Shown: positions 7,706 through 16,645 of the stretch, piece after piece
Numbering within the stretch: position 1 is the stretch's first letter
How the letters are laid out: the number at the start of each line of letters is the position of its first letter
NCBI RefSeq assembly: GCF_041224415.1
Contig: NZ_JBGFFE010000004.1
Span: 1-64,000, forward strand
Length of the DNA: 64,000 nt
Direction: 5' to 3'
Source: Clostridium_B lapidicellarium
GTDB taxonomy: Bacteria; Bacillota; Clostridia; Clostridiales; Clostridiaceae
Program-made: the position numbers and the translations under genes
Notes under the pieces: model-generated
The model's input: the letters and a program-made list of their open reading frames with translations, nothing else
The model's database searches: none
What the model was told of the DNA's origin: nothing

Positions 7706-8616
7706 ACTATCTTTGATTTTGTTGCATATCCCATAGGACACCTCTTGAGATTCATATATGAAATACTATCATTTAAGAATTATGGGATTGCCATTATTCT
7801 GCTGACAGTCATTATAAGAACACTACTGCTCCCGCTGTATATAAAGCAGTACAGGTCAACTTCAAAAATGGGTGAAATCCAGCCTAAAATGAAAAAGCTC
7901 CAGGAAAAATACAAGAATGACAGTGAAAAGTTAAATCAGCATATGATGGAGCTGTACAGGGAGAACGACATAAACCCGGCGGGTGGGTGCCTGCCGCTGT
8001 GCTGCAGATACCGATTCTATTTTCTCTCTACTACGTTATATCACAGCCTCTAAAGTATATGTTTGGAATGAATTCTTCCATAATTGATAAATTATTCAGC
8101 ACTATACCTCACAATATGATAACTGTGAAAAATATGCACGATCTGAGTATAATAAATTATTACAGCAACAACATGGATAAGCTGCATCCGGTAAACTCCA
8201 TACTCAATAAAAGCCAACTGCTCAACATGAATTTTTTCGGAATAAATCTGGGCTACATCCCAAGTTTCAATTTTCACAGCATGAGTGCCCATGACATGAC
8301 TTTGATGATAATACCTGTCCTGGCTGTAGTAACTACATACATATCTGTCAGATATTCTTCACAGGATATGCCAAGTACATCCGAAAATAAAATGCAGGAT
8401 TCCCTACAGAAAAATATGCTTTTATTGTCGCCAATCATGACCGGATTTATTTCATTCCAAGTGCCCGCAGGTATGGGGCTTTACTGGATAATAAGCAATG
8501 TATATCAGATATTTCAGCAGATGTTTATGAACAAATTCATTATAAAGAAGGAAGCAAATTCAAATATAAAATGTAAGAATAAAAATAAAATAAGTAAAAT
8601 CAAAAAAGAATATTGA
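7706..8616 (+). pseudogene. YidC/Oxa1-family membrane insertase paralogue with frameshift
   Basis: Two frames, 7745-8053 and 7987-8616, together give one YidC2-like protein. The first carries the N-terminal membrane segment and the basic loop YIKQYRSTSKMGEIQPKMKK; the second continues QIPILFSLYYVISQPL to the last segments and a basic tail. The join, where the family reads GGCLPAVLQIP, is missing one base near 8000. The protein should begin near 7706 with FDFVAYPIGHLL, but the codon there is ATC just after an in-frame TAA; the first usable start is TTG at 7745. So both the start and the frame look damaged. YidC inserts membrane proteins, and an intact copy normally lies near oriC. Confidence 0.78.
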
Positions 8617-8702
8617 TGGTCAAATTTAAAAACATATCCCAGTATGATAATATATTATTTGTAATGTTAATTAATTTGAGGCTATATAGGAGTTGAATTT
8701 GA

Positions 8703-9284
8703 ATGGGCGAAAAGGTTAAAAATACTAGCCAAGCAGAAAGAATATTAAATGCGGCTTTCAGATGTATTTCCGAAAAGGGATACGCAAATGTCTCCTCAAG
8801 AGATATCGCAAATGAAGCCGGCGTTGCTTTAAGTCAGTTAAATTATTATTATAAAAATAAAGAAGGACTTTTTAAAAAAGTGATAGAGATGTTATTCAAA
8901 AAATATTTTAATGAAATTGAAAACAATCTAAAAAAAGGCACCACAAAAAGTGAAAGTTCAGTATATCTGATAAAATATTTCAAAGAAACATTGATTAAAA
9001 AGCCTGAATTATTCAAGATCTTCTTTGATTTAACCAGTATGGCACTTTGGTCGGAATCTTTAAAGAAATTCCTTAAAGATCTTTTTGATAGCTTAGCTAA
9101 ATTAATTGAAAAATATATAGTAAATGATTCTATAAAATATGAAAATTTAAAATCATGTTCACCAAGTTCATTATCAAGGTTGATATTAGGCACACTTTTT
9201 GGAACGTCAATCCAACTAATGATGACAGATAAAAAAGAAGAGTGCCTAAATACACTATCCACACTAGAGCTAATACTTTCTTGA
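8703..9284 (+). CDS. TetR/AcrR-family transcriptional regulator
   Basis: A regulator of 193 residues. The N-terminal TetR helix-turn-helix reads SSRDIANEAGVALSQLNYYY, with the variable ligand domain behind it. AGGAG precedes the start. It converges with the YhgE/Pip gene at 9324 and shares its terminator. It may control the YhgE/Pip genes or the CmpB-HD group just upstream; nothing in the sequence decides between these. Confidence 0.85.
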   Translation: MGEKVKNTSQAERILNAAFRCISEKGYANVSSRDIANEAGVALSQLNYYYKNKEGLFKKVIEMLFKKYFNEIENNLKKGTTKSESSVYLIKYFKETLIKKPELFKIFFDLTSMALWSESLKKFLKDLFDSLAKLIEKYIVNDSIKYENLKSCSPSSLSRLILGTLFGTSIQLMMTDKKEECLNTLSTLELILS

Positions 9285-9298
9285 AATCACATTTTTCA

Positions 9299-9333
9299 AC
9301 AGCTGTAAGGTAATTACCATATCTTACAGCTGT
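9299..9333. terminator. Bidirectional terminator between TetR and the YhgE/Pip operon
   Basis: ACAGCTGTAAG and CTTACAGCTGT form an 11-bp stem. T runs lie on the plus-strand side (GATTTTTTG) and, less strongly, on the minus side (GAAAAATG on the plus strand). The right arm covers the stop codon of the gene ending at 9324. Confidence 0.8.
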
Positions 9334-11486
9334 GATTTTTTGAAGTCATCTTCCATCTGCTGTATCTGTTTTTCAAATACTTTTTTAAATGGGGCAATGA
9401 GAAGAAATATGCCTGCAAAAACCGCAAGTATAACAAGTATTTTAAGAAAATGAGCCCAATTGGGACCTGCTATTGCCTCCCTGAACCCGTTTATGGCATA
9501 AGTAAATGGTAAAAATGGAGCCAGGGAAGCCAGTCTTTTTGAAACAATTTCAAGAGGGTACACACCGCCCGTTCCAAAAATCTGCAGTATCATGATAACT
9601 GCAGCCAGGCCCTTTCCTGCATTTCCAAACATAAAGACGCAGGTGAATACTATTATGGTAAATGTGATGCTTACCGCAAATGCAATTCCTATCATGGCAG
9701 GTATATTCACGGGTCTTATTCCCAAAAGCAAAAATTCTCCAAGTAAAGTTATGGATGTCTGTATTAAAGAAATAGCTATAAAAAGAAATAGTTTCCCCAC
9801 ATATGCCTGAATCATACTGACTTTTGTCCCATCTTCAAATTCCCTGCATTCATATGTAAGTATAACTGAAAGGAGAAGTACACCAACCCATATTGACAGC
9901 GTAGTGAAAAAAGGAGTTACTCCATATCCAAACAATCCAAGATTGTAGAGCTGGACATTTTTTAGCTCCACCGGTGACGACAGCAAGCTTGAAATTTCAG
10001 GATTTTTCTCCATTATATCTATTATGCGGTCAAGGTTTTTTTCATTTATCATATTCATATTGCTGTTCAGCTGATTTAATTTGTTTTGAATATCTCCAAG
10101 CCTTTTATTTACCTTGTTCACATGGGAAATTGATATTTCACTGACGGAATTACCCGTATTTACCAGAGAATTGAGCTGCGGAACAACCTTTCTTGTATAT
10201 TCAAGTATATCATTATAATTTTCCAGGCCCATATCGATATTATTGTTCACATCATCCAGTGCCTGACTGGTACTTGAGTAAAATGAATTGGACACATTCA
10301 CTGCATCCGACGACAGTTCATTTCCCACTATGGAAATCTGATCTATGATTGAATTTATATTTTCTTTCGAACCGCCGCTGTTAACAAGCTGCTTCAATTG
10401 TGCAAGATAACCTTCCTCCGCCCTTATTGAATTTTTCATCACGTTAAGTGCATTTATAAGTCCTGCCACCCCGTTGTTAGGCAGTATATCATTTATGGTA
10501 TTGAGTATCTTCAAATCACTGTCGATTTCCTCCAGCATTGAATTATTCAAATTATCCATCTGATTTATAGTGCTGTTTGTGACAGAAGAACCTGAAAATT
10601 CATTGTTCATATTTTCAAGGCTTGACAAAAGAGATTGAAATTGTGTGTTTTGTGTCTGGAGCTTGTTTATTCCCCCTGTCAGATTATTCTGGGCTGAATT
10701 TATGACACGCTTTGTAGACTGTGCAAGAGATTTTTCATGATTTACAATATCCTGAAGGCTGCTGATCTGCTTAGAGAGCTTTGGGACATCACTTTTAAGT
10801 TTATTCAAATAATCCTGTATTCCCTTTGAATTTTCATTTACTTCTGAAAAATATTTTTTTGTTTTATCTATGGCCTTAATGGAATTTTCCATTGAATCTT
10901 TAATCTGTAAAATCTCAGGCTTGTTCTTATTTAATTTTTTACCAAGCGAGTTCATCTGCTTAATAGCTTTCCTGTCACATATTTTTATAAAGTTTGATTT
11001 AATCTGGTCTGCCAGTGTATCTTTTACCTGGCTTGTGATCTTGGTAGCAGCTGCATTCAGCTTCTCGTTGGATTTATATATTATATTTGGCTTTTGCGGA
11101 TCCGAAGTGGCAAGAGTCAGAAGCTTGTTTGAAAAATCTTCGGGAATTTCTATCAAAGAGTAATACTTTCCGGTATTGAGTCCATAATTTCCCTGCCATT
11201 CATCTATGATAACCCATTTTACACTTTTGTCTTTTTTCAATTCATCCGTAATTTGATTTCCCACATTTATAGTTTTTCCCTTGATATTGCTGCCCTCATC
11301 CCTATTGACCACTGCAATGGGAAGCCTGCTCATGTTAGATTTTGAATAGGGATTCCAGGATGCTTTTATGGTAAAAATAGCATAGGTAGATGGAAGAAAG
11401 CAAAATACCAAAATCGTTATAAATACAGGAAGACTTTTTACTATACTATTAAAATCCCTTTTTATTATTCTAAATATAACTCTCAT
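9324..11486 (-). CDS. YhgE/Pip-family membrane protein (second of a pair)
   Basis: A 720-residue protein of the phage-infection-protein/YhgE class. One membrane segment lies near residues 17-38 and is followed by a conserved domain with IAVVNRDEGSNIKG. A long extracellular region (about 170-510) is rich in Asn, Ser, Leu and Lys and probably coiled. The C-terminus (about 520-710) is an ABC-2-like membrane domain with five or six segments, including TPFFTTLSIWVGVLLLS. The class is implicated in phage binding and in type VII-like or lipid export, but its mechanism is unsettled. It follows its paralogue by 25 bases in the same operon. Confidence 0.87.
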   Translation of the reverse strand: MRVIFRIIKRDFNSIVKSLPVFITILVFCFLPSTYAIFTIKASWNPYSKSNMSRLPIAVVNRDEGSNIKGKTINVGNQITDELKKDKSVKWVIIDEWQGNYGLNTGKYYSLIEIPEDFSNKLLTLATSDPQKPNIIYKSNEKLNAAATKITSQVKDTLADQIKSNFIKICDRKAIKQMNSLGKKLNKNKPEILQIKDSMENSIKAIDKTKKYFSEVNENSKGIQDYLNKLKSDVPKLSKQISSLQDIVNHEKSLAQSTKRVINSAQNNLTGGINKLQTQNTQFQSLLSSLENMNNEFSGSSVTNSTINQMDNLNNSMLEEIDSDLKILNTINDILPNNGVAGLINALNVMKNSIRAEEGYLAQLKQLVNSGGSKENINSIIDQISIVGNELSSDAVNVSNSFYSSTSQALDDVNNNIDMGLENYNDILEYTRKVVPQLNSLVNTGNSVSEISISHVNKVNKRLGDIQNKLNQLNSNMNMINEKNLDRIIDIMEKNPEISSLLSSPVELKNVQLYNLGLFGYGVTPFFTTLSIWVGVLLLSVILTYECREFEDGTKVSMIQAYVGKLFLFIAISLIQTSITLLGEFLLLGIRPVNIPAMIGIAFAVSITFTIIVFTCVFMFGNAGKGLAAVIMILQIFGTGGVYPLEIVSKRLASLAPFLPFTYAINGFREAIAGPNWAHFLKILVILAVFAGIFLLIAPFKKVFEKQIQQMEDDFKKSQL

Positions 11487-11511
11487 ACGGTGTCACTCCC
11501 ATTACTAATAT

Positions 11512-13677
11512 TTATACTCCAATGCCCGACTCCATAAATTTGCTGTGAAGTTTGCTCGTTATCCCATACAAGGGTTTTTTCAAGAAAAATCCAAGCAATA
11601 CATTAATTACAGTCATGAGAGAAAGTATTGAAAAATCCAGAACTACAGTGCCTGCAAAAGGCCCTCCAATTGACTCTCTGAATCCGCTTAAACTATAGGT
11701 AAATGGAAACAGCGGCTGAAATATTCTAAAAAGCAGCGGGTTAAGCTGTATGGGATAGAGGGCACCACTTCCCGTCAGCTGCACTACAATCAATAAAACA
11801 GCCATTGCTTTGCCAATATTTTCAAATATGGATACCATGCTGTACACCATTGTTGAAAATGCAATTGATGAAAACAGTCCTACCATTATCATGAGAAAGA
11901 AATTCTCAGTATAAACATGAAGTATGAACTTGGTAGTAAATACAATTATAAGAGATTGTATTATAGAAATTGAAACAAAAAACAGCATTTTTCCAAAATA
12001 TTTTTCCCTCAATGATAAATTTTCTGAGCCCTCAAATTCTGCCACCGTTGTTTTAAGCATTGCTGCAAGCATAGTACAGCCTACCCATACGGAAATTGTC
12101 ATATAAGTAGGTGCAAAAGCCGATCCAAAGTTTGGAACTGTATAAATATTTTCTTCTTTTATATTAAATGGGTTGGCCATGAAATTTCCCATGAGCTCAG
12201 GATTGTTTTGAAGTATGGTTATTATCTTAACTATATCGCTGTTATCTGTGAGCTTCAGCTTGTTACTTACATTCAAAATTGGATTTTTGAACTGAAGAAG
12301 TTTATTTTCCAGATCCCCAGATGAATCAGCTATGAGTCTGCTTCCATCCACCAAAGTATCTATGGATTTCGTGCCCTGCTTGTCTATACCTTCTGCAGTC
12401 TTTAAAATATCTGCAGAACTATTGGAAGATGAAATCAAATCATCGGCAACGGAATTTAACTGTCCTCTTACTCCGCCGTTATACTGGTTAATGGAATCAA
12501 TTAGTTTTAAACTCACATCTGACGTATTTTTAATTATGGAATTCTTTATTCCGCTGCTTATCTGATTCGTGTCATTTAAATTTTTCTGAAGACTATTTAC
12601 ATTGTTTTTTTCAGCATTCAGCAGATTCTTTACTTCATTCAAAGAATTTAAGAGGGTTGATATACCCCTGTTGTGTGCAAAATTATTCACTGACTGCAAA
12701 AAATTTATTGAAGCATTTACCTCCATGTCCAACACATATATCTGGTAATTTATCTTGTCTACCGTAGAATTCACATTCGAAGAATTTGAGTTTTCATTCA
12801 CTAAATTCAAATCGGATACAAGCATTTGAATCCTGTAAATATCTGCCTTGGCATTATCCAAATTTATTTGGACATTGTTAAACGAATTATTCAGGGAAAG
12901 CTTTATAGACTCCACAAGTTCCCCGCTGTTATAAGGTATCTGGTATGCCATGTCGTTATTTCCAGATGCAGAAATGACAGGTTTTAACTGTTCAAAAATC
13001 TGTGCAATATCATTGGCATCATCATTTACACTTCCAAGTGCAGTTGTAACAAAATCCATATTGTCACCCAATGCTATTATCAGATCTTTCAAATTTATTA
13101 TCTGGGACTTATTCCTGTCTGCTTTTTCGCCTATAACATTAAGGGAAGAGAATATAGCCTTATTTACTGCATATGTAAAATTAGATTTTATAGAGTTTAC
13201 AAGGGACTTGGCCGCACTTTCAGTTATCATAGTTCCTATAGGGCTTGTCTTTGTATCTGCCTTATAGAGTATCTGTGCCCTCTTGGGATTGTCCGTAATT
13301 ATACTTGAAAGATCAGAAGAAAAATTTTCAGGTATCTCAATTTCCGCATAGTATTTCCCGTCCCTCATTCCCTGATCGGCTTCCTTAGAATTGACAAATT
13401 TCCATCCAATATTATGATTTTTCTTAAGATTATCTACAATTTCATTTCCAACATTGATATTTTTGTTCTCTACTGCGGCACTCCTGTCTTTATTCACAAC
13501 AGCTATGGAAATATAATTTAACCTGGCGCTGGTATAAGGGTTCCAGATTGCCTTTACATTTACCAGTGTATATAAACATGGCATTATACACAATCCTATT
13601 ATAATTGTACGTGCTGCTTTATTCCTTATTACGGTCCTTACATCTCTTTTAAATATTTTAACAATATTCTTTATCAT
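11512..13677 (-). CDS. YhgE/Pip-family membrane protein (first of a pair)
   Basis: A 721-residue paralogue of the gene downstream, with the same plan: N-terminal membrane anchor, conserved domain (ISIAVVNKDRSAAVENKN), a long extracellular helical region and a C-terminal six-segment membrane domain (TYMTISVWVGCTMLAA). Similarity between the two is clear at both ends and weak in the middle, so this is an old duplication. TetR lies directly upstream on the same strand and probably controls both. Equal lengths and tight linkage suggest the two work as a heteromer; this is inference. Confidence 0.87.
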   Translation of the reverse strand: MIKNIVKIFKRDVRTVIRNKAARTIIIGLCIMPCLYTLVNVKAIWNPYTSARLNYISIAVVNKDRSAAVENKNINVGNEIVDNLKKNHNIGWKFVNSKEADQGMRDGKYYAEIEIPENFSSDLSSIITDNPKRAQILYKADTKTSPIGTMITESAAKSLVNSIKSNFTYAVNKAIFSSLNVIGEKADRNKSQIINLKDLIIALGDNMDFVTTALGSVNDDANDIAQIFEQLKPVISASGNNDMAYQIPYNSGELVESIKLSLNNSFNNVQINLDNAKADIYRIQMLVSDLNLVNENSNSSNVNSTVDKINYQIYVLDMEVNASINFLQSVNNFAHNRGISTLLNSLNEVKNLLNAEKNNVNSLQKNLNDTNQISSGIKNSIIKNTSDVSLKLIDSINQYNGGVRGQLNSVADDLISSSNSSADILKTAEGIDKQGTKSIDTLVDGSRLIADSSGDLENKLLQFKNPILNVSNKLKLTDNSDIVKIITILQNNPELMGNFMANPFNIKEENIYTVPNFGSAFAPTYMTISVWVGCTMLAAMLKTTVAEFEGSENLSLREKYFGKMLFFVSISIIQSLIIVFTTKFILHVYTENFFLMIMVGLFSSIAFSTMVYSMVSIFENIGKAMAVLLIVVQLTGSGALYPIQLNPLLFRIFQPLFPFTYSLSGFRESIGGPFAGTVVLDFSILSLMTVINVLLGFFLKKPLYGITSKLHSKFMESGIGV

Positions 13678-13737
13678 ATCATATCGCTCCCATAAAACAA
13701 CAAAATATTTATTGTACCTCCGCTTCTTCTATAAGAT

Positions 13738-13756
13738 AAATAAATGTTCATTCATT
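13738..13756. promoter_or_regulatory. Putative TetR operator between tetR and the YhgE/Pip pair
   Basis: AAATAAATGTTCATTCATT lies in the gap after the TetR stop and before the first YhgE/Pip gene. Its AATAAAT.../...ATTCATT halves resemble the better palindrome ahead of the TetR gene at 14381. Confidence 0.4.
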
Positions 13757-13769
13757 AATAAATCGGAAT

Positions 13770-14354
13770 TTACTTTAATGCATTGATACATATTTCTGCT
13801 ATCCTTTTGACATCTTTTTCTGTGAATTTTTTATTATTTTCTAATTCCAACGAAAACGACAAATAGCTAAATGGGATTGTAAAAGATACAGTCAGTACTT
13901 CAGTAGTAGTTACATTAGATTTAATCTCACCAGTTCTCTGTCCCAGTTCAATCCATTTTTCGGCTAAATTTAAGACATATTTGAATTTATTAAGTTTTTC
14001 TTTTGTCAATATTCTCAGATCCATCACAACTGAAGCAGCAAATTTTGCCAGCATTGGTTTTTTATTTGCACTCATAAATAATTTTCTTATTATTTTATAT
14101 CCGGCCTCGTACATTGTGGCAGAAGAATTGATATCCGATATAAAGTTATCAATTATGGTGCTCATTTCTGAATCCACCAATTCCTCTACCAACTCTTCCT
14201 TGCTGTTATAGTATCTATATAAATATCCGGGTGAAACCCCCGCTTTTTTACAAATCAAAGCAATTGATACTCCAGAATAGCCGTAATCTACTATACATTC
14301 CATTACTGCTTTTTTGATATTATTCATTTTTTTAGGATCCGCAATTCTAGCCAT
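13770..14354 (-). CDS. TetR-family regulator of the YhgE/Pip pair
   Basis: A 194-residue TetR protein. The helix-turn-helix region reads VSIALICKKAGVSPGYLYRY, typical of drug- or stress-responsive members. It is the first gene of a leftward run with the two YhgE/Pip genes and is preceded by a strong AT palindrome (14381-14398), so it probably represses itself and the pair. TetR genes commonly accompany YhgE/Pip genes in Firmicutes. Confidence 0.87.
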   Translation of the reverse strand: MARIADPKKMNNIKKAVMECIVDYGYSGVSIALICKKAGVSPGYLYRYYNSKEELVEELVDSEMSTIIDNFISDINSSATMYEAGYKIIRKLFMSANKKPMLAKFAASVVMDLRILTKEKLNKFKYVLNLAEKWIELGQRTGEIKSNVTTTEVLTVSFTIPFSYLSFSLELENNKKFTEKDVKRIAEICINALK

Positions 14355-14380
14355 TTCATATCACCATCCCAGAATATAAA

Positions 14381-14398
14381 TAAATAAATATTTATTTA
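14381..14398. promoter_or_regulatory. Palindromic operator ahead of tetR
   Basis: TAAATAA, ATAT, TTATTTA is a perfect 18-base inverted repeat just upstream of the TetR gene, over its likely promoter. A related sequence lies downstream at 13738. Confidence 0.5.
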
Positions 14399-14536
14399 TA
14401 TTCTATGTTTATTTTATGAGCATGTCAAGACACTCTCCTCAAACTACTTTCGGGAAATAAAAAAAATATAACTTAGCATTATCAAAACTGATGTTATATA
14501 ATGGAGGTAAGTTTATATAAATGGGGGTAAATTGAC

Positions 14537-15172
14537 ATGGAAGTTGTATTGGACTTCGACTTTAAACTAAATAAATCACAGGTATTTCGAACTTTAAAAT
14601 CCTATGGAGAGTTATTGGAAGAAAATGAAATAGAAGGGCTGTACAACTTGCTTCTTCCTACAGTATATGAAACGGCAGAACCCGTAGGCATATTCAGCAT
14701 AGAAAAAAATGACAGCCATCTTTCCTTTAATGTCATGAAAAACTACAGCCACATGGTGTACTGCATCATAACTCTCGGAGATAACTGCAGTAAAAAAATA
14801 AGCGAGTTTTTTTCCTATGGAAATATGAAAAGGGGAATGGTAATGGATGCAATGCTCACTTCCTACCTGTTTGAAACAAGTTCTCAGCTTTTCACCCACA
14901 TCTACAAAAAATCCAAAGAATTGAATCTAGGGTTAAGCTGCAGAATATCACCCGGCGACGGAGAGCTTCCTCTTGAATATCAAAAAAACATACTTGAAAA
15001 ACTGGATGCCAAAAATTTTTTAAATTTAACTGTAACGGAAGGCTATATGCTTTCTTCCGACCATTCCATGGCATATATATACGGAGCCGATGAAAATTTG
15101 CCCTTAAACAAAAAAGACCATGATTGCTCACGATGTCCCAACAGAGATATCTGCAACATGAAAACCATTTGA
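14537..15172 (+). CDS. Stand-alone MetH activation-domain-like protein with C-terminal Cys motif
   Basis: A 211-residue protein resembling the S-adenosylmethionine-binding reactivation domain of cobalamin-dependent methionine synthase. In MetH that domain re-methylates inactive cob(II)alamin. The stretch ISPGDGELPLEYQKNILEKL corresponds to the family's conserved PGDxxxPLExQ core. The C-terminus CSRCPNRDIC carries three Cys spaced CxxCxxxxxC, which could bind a metal or Fe-S cluster. Clostridia encode such separate modules, and they may serve MetH lacking its own domain or other corrinoid proteins. GGGGG precedes the ATG. Confidence 0.72.
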   Translation: MEVVLDFDFKLNKSQVFRTLKSYGELLEENEIEGLYNLLLPTVYETAEPVGIFSIEKNDSHLSFNVMKNYSHMVYCIITLGDNCSKKISEFFSYGNMKRGMVMDAMLTSYLFETSSQLFTHIYKKSKELNLGLSCRISPGDGELPLEYQKNILEKLDAKNFLNLTVTEGYMLSSDHSMAYIYGADENLPLNKKDHDCSRCPNRDICNMKTI

Positions 15173-15499
15173 TCATCGTCTGCGCTTATTTTTTCTTTTT
15201 CTGTATATAAGATCAGAAGTAATCGACAAAAGTAAAAATGCCGACAGCAATATTTCCAGCTTACTGCCCAATTGTGGATTAAAATATGTAATCAGTTCAA
15301 TCATCAATATCACCATACCAACTACAATGAGAAAATTTATTTTAAAATTAATGTACTTTTTATCCACACCTTCTGCATCCAGCATGAATTTTTTGCGTAC
15401 TGTCCTGCTGTATTTCATTGCCAATCCTTGAATAATACCTATAAACCCTAAAAAAGTCAACAGACCCGTAAAAGTAGAATCCAAAAAACACACCTCCAC
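15173..15499 (-). CDS. Small hypothetical membrane protein, 108 aa
   Basis: Not recognised. Three hydrophobic segments are visible (about residues 9-27, 53-72 and 80-97) and the tail is strongly basic (RKRKNKRRR), suggesting a cytoplasmic C-terminus. It converges with the preceding gene with no gap. The GGAGG-like sequence ahead of its start supports translation. Confidence 0.6.
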   Translation of the reverse strand: MEVCFLDSTFTGLLTFLGFIGIIQGLAMKYSRTVRKKFMLDAEGVDKKYINFKINFLIVVGMVILMIELITYFNPQLGSKLEILLSAFLLLSITSDLIYRKRKNKRRR

Positions 15500-15660
15500 T
15501 ATTTTATTATATTTTCCTGAAATGCCCAGGTCAATTTAAGTATAAAAAATACTTATTAAAAATTATATCACCTTCATTTATAAATTTCAAAATTTAATAA
15601 AATATGCTATTATTTATTTGAAGCATTTGATGCTTTGATATTAGAACCTCAGGAGATGAA

Positions 15661-16563
15661 ATGTATTATATGAATCTGAATAAAATAAAGGGCAATACAT
15701 ATTATATAGACGGACCAACCAATTGTGGAATATTCATATTTAAAAATAAAAACTGTCTGATTGTAGACACGGGTATAAACAACAGCGAAGCTAAAAAAAT
15801 AGATAACTTACTTATTGAAAATAAAATTCACCCAAAATTTATAATAAATACTCACGGCCACCTGGACCATTGTGGGGGCAATTTGTATTTTAAAAAAAAT
15901 TATCCGGGCTGCCTTGTGTATGCTTCCAAAAAAGAAAGTATACTTATGGAGAACCAGGAACTTTTTCCTTCAATGCTCTCTTCATCTTATCCTTCAAGAG
16001 CTTTTGACAAAAGCAACAAACCCATAGATGTGGATTTTATTCTGGACTATGGAATAAATAAATTAAATGATGAGAAATTCAATGTAATTACACTGCCGGG
16101 TCACTCCATAGAACACATAGGGATAATAACTCCTGAAAAAGTGTGCTTTTTGGGAGACTCAATATTCAGCAGTGAAATACTGGATAAATATTCTTTCCCG
16201 TATTTATACAATATAGAAGAGAGTTTATCATCTTTAAATAAAATAAAAGATATAGATGCAGATTATTTTTTAATAGGACATTCGGAAAAATTAATCGAAA
16301 GAGGAGAAATATCAAAATTAGCGGATAAAAACATATCTAATATATACAATTACAAAAACGAAATTCTGGATCTTCTGGATCAGCCCCTCACCAGGGAAGA
16401 CATACTGGAAAACATAACTATTTTAAACGGTCTGTCCTTAAACTTCTATGAATATCATCTGGATCTCAGCGGTGTGTCCGCCTTTTTATCCTACCTGTAC
16501 AATGATAAGCTCATAGATCATTCTGTGGAAGATGGTAAATTATATTTTTTCAGGTCAAAATAA
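15661..16563 (+). CDS. MBL-fold metallo-hydrolase
   Basis: A 300-residue metallo-beta-lactamase-fold protein. The metal-binding motif THGHLDHCGG is present, with VDTG earlier, the later His in PGHSIEHIG, and GDSIFS supplying the bridging Asp; IGHSEK provides a final His. The C-terminal 80 residues form an extra helical domain like the winged-helix tail of glyoxalase-II/LACTB2-like enzymes. Substrate cannot be told. It stands alone and is followed by a strong terminator. Confidence 0.83.
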   Translation: MYYMNLNKIKGNTYYIDGPTNCGIFIFKNKNCLIVDTGINNSEAKKIDNLLIENKIHPKFIINTHGHLDHCGGNLYFKKNYPGCLVYASKKESILMENQELFPSMLSSSYPSRAFDKSNKPIDVDFILDYGINKLNDEKFNVITLPGHSIEHIGIITPEKVCFLGDSIFSSEILDKYSFPYLYNIEESLSSLNKIKDIDADYFLIGHSEKLIERGEISKLADKNISNIYNYKNEILDLLDQPLTREDILENITILNGLSLNFYEYHLDLSGVSAFLSYLYNDKLIDHSVEDGKLYFFRSK

Positions 16564-16581
16564 AGTCATGTTGTATAATGT

Positions 16582-16624
16582 AATGTGCCTTAAAAAAGAC
16601 CTAACAGGCCAATTAAGGCACATT
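16582..16624. terminator. Bidirectional terminator
   Basis: AATGTGCCTTAA and TTAAGGCACATT form a perfect 12-bp stem, with TTTT following on the plus strand. It separates the converging metallo-hydrolase and permease genes. Confidence 0.8.
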
Positions 16625-16645
16625 TTTACAATATTCTCAAAAAAT

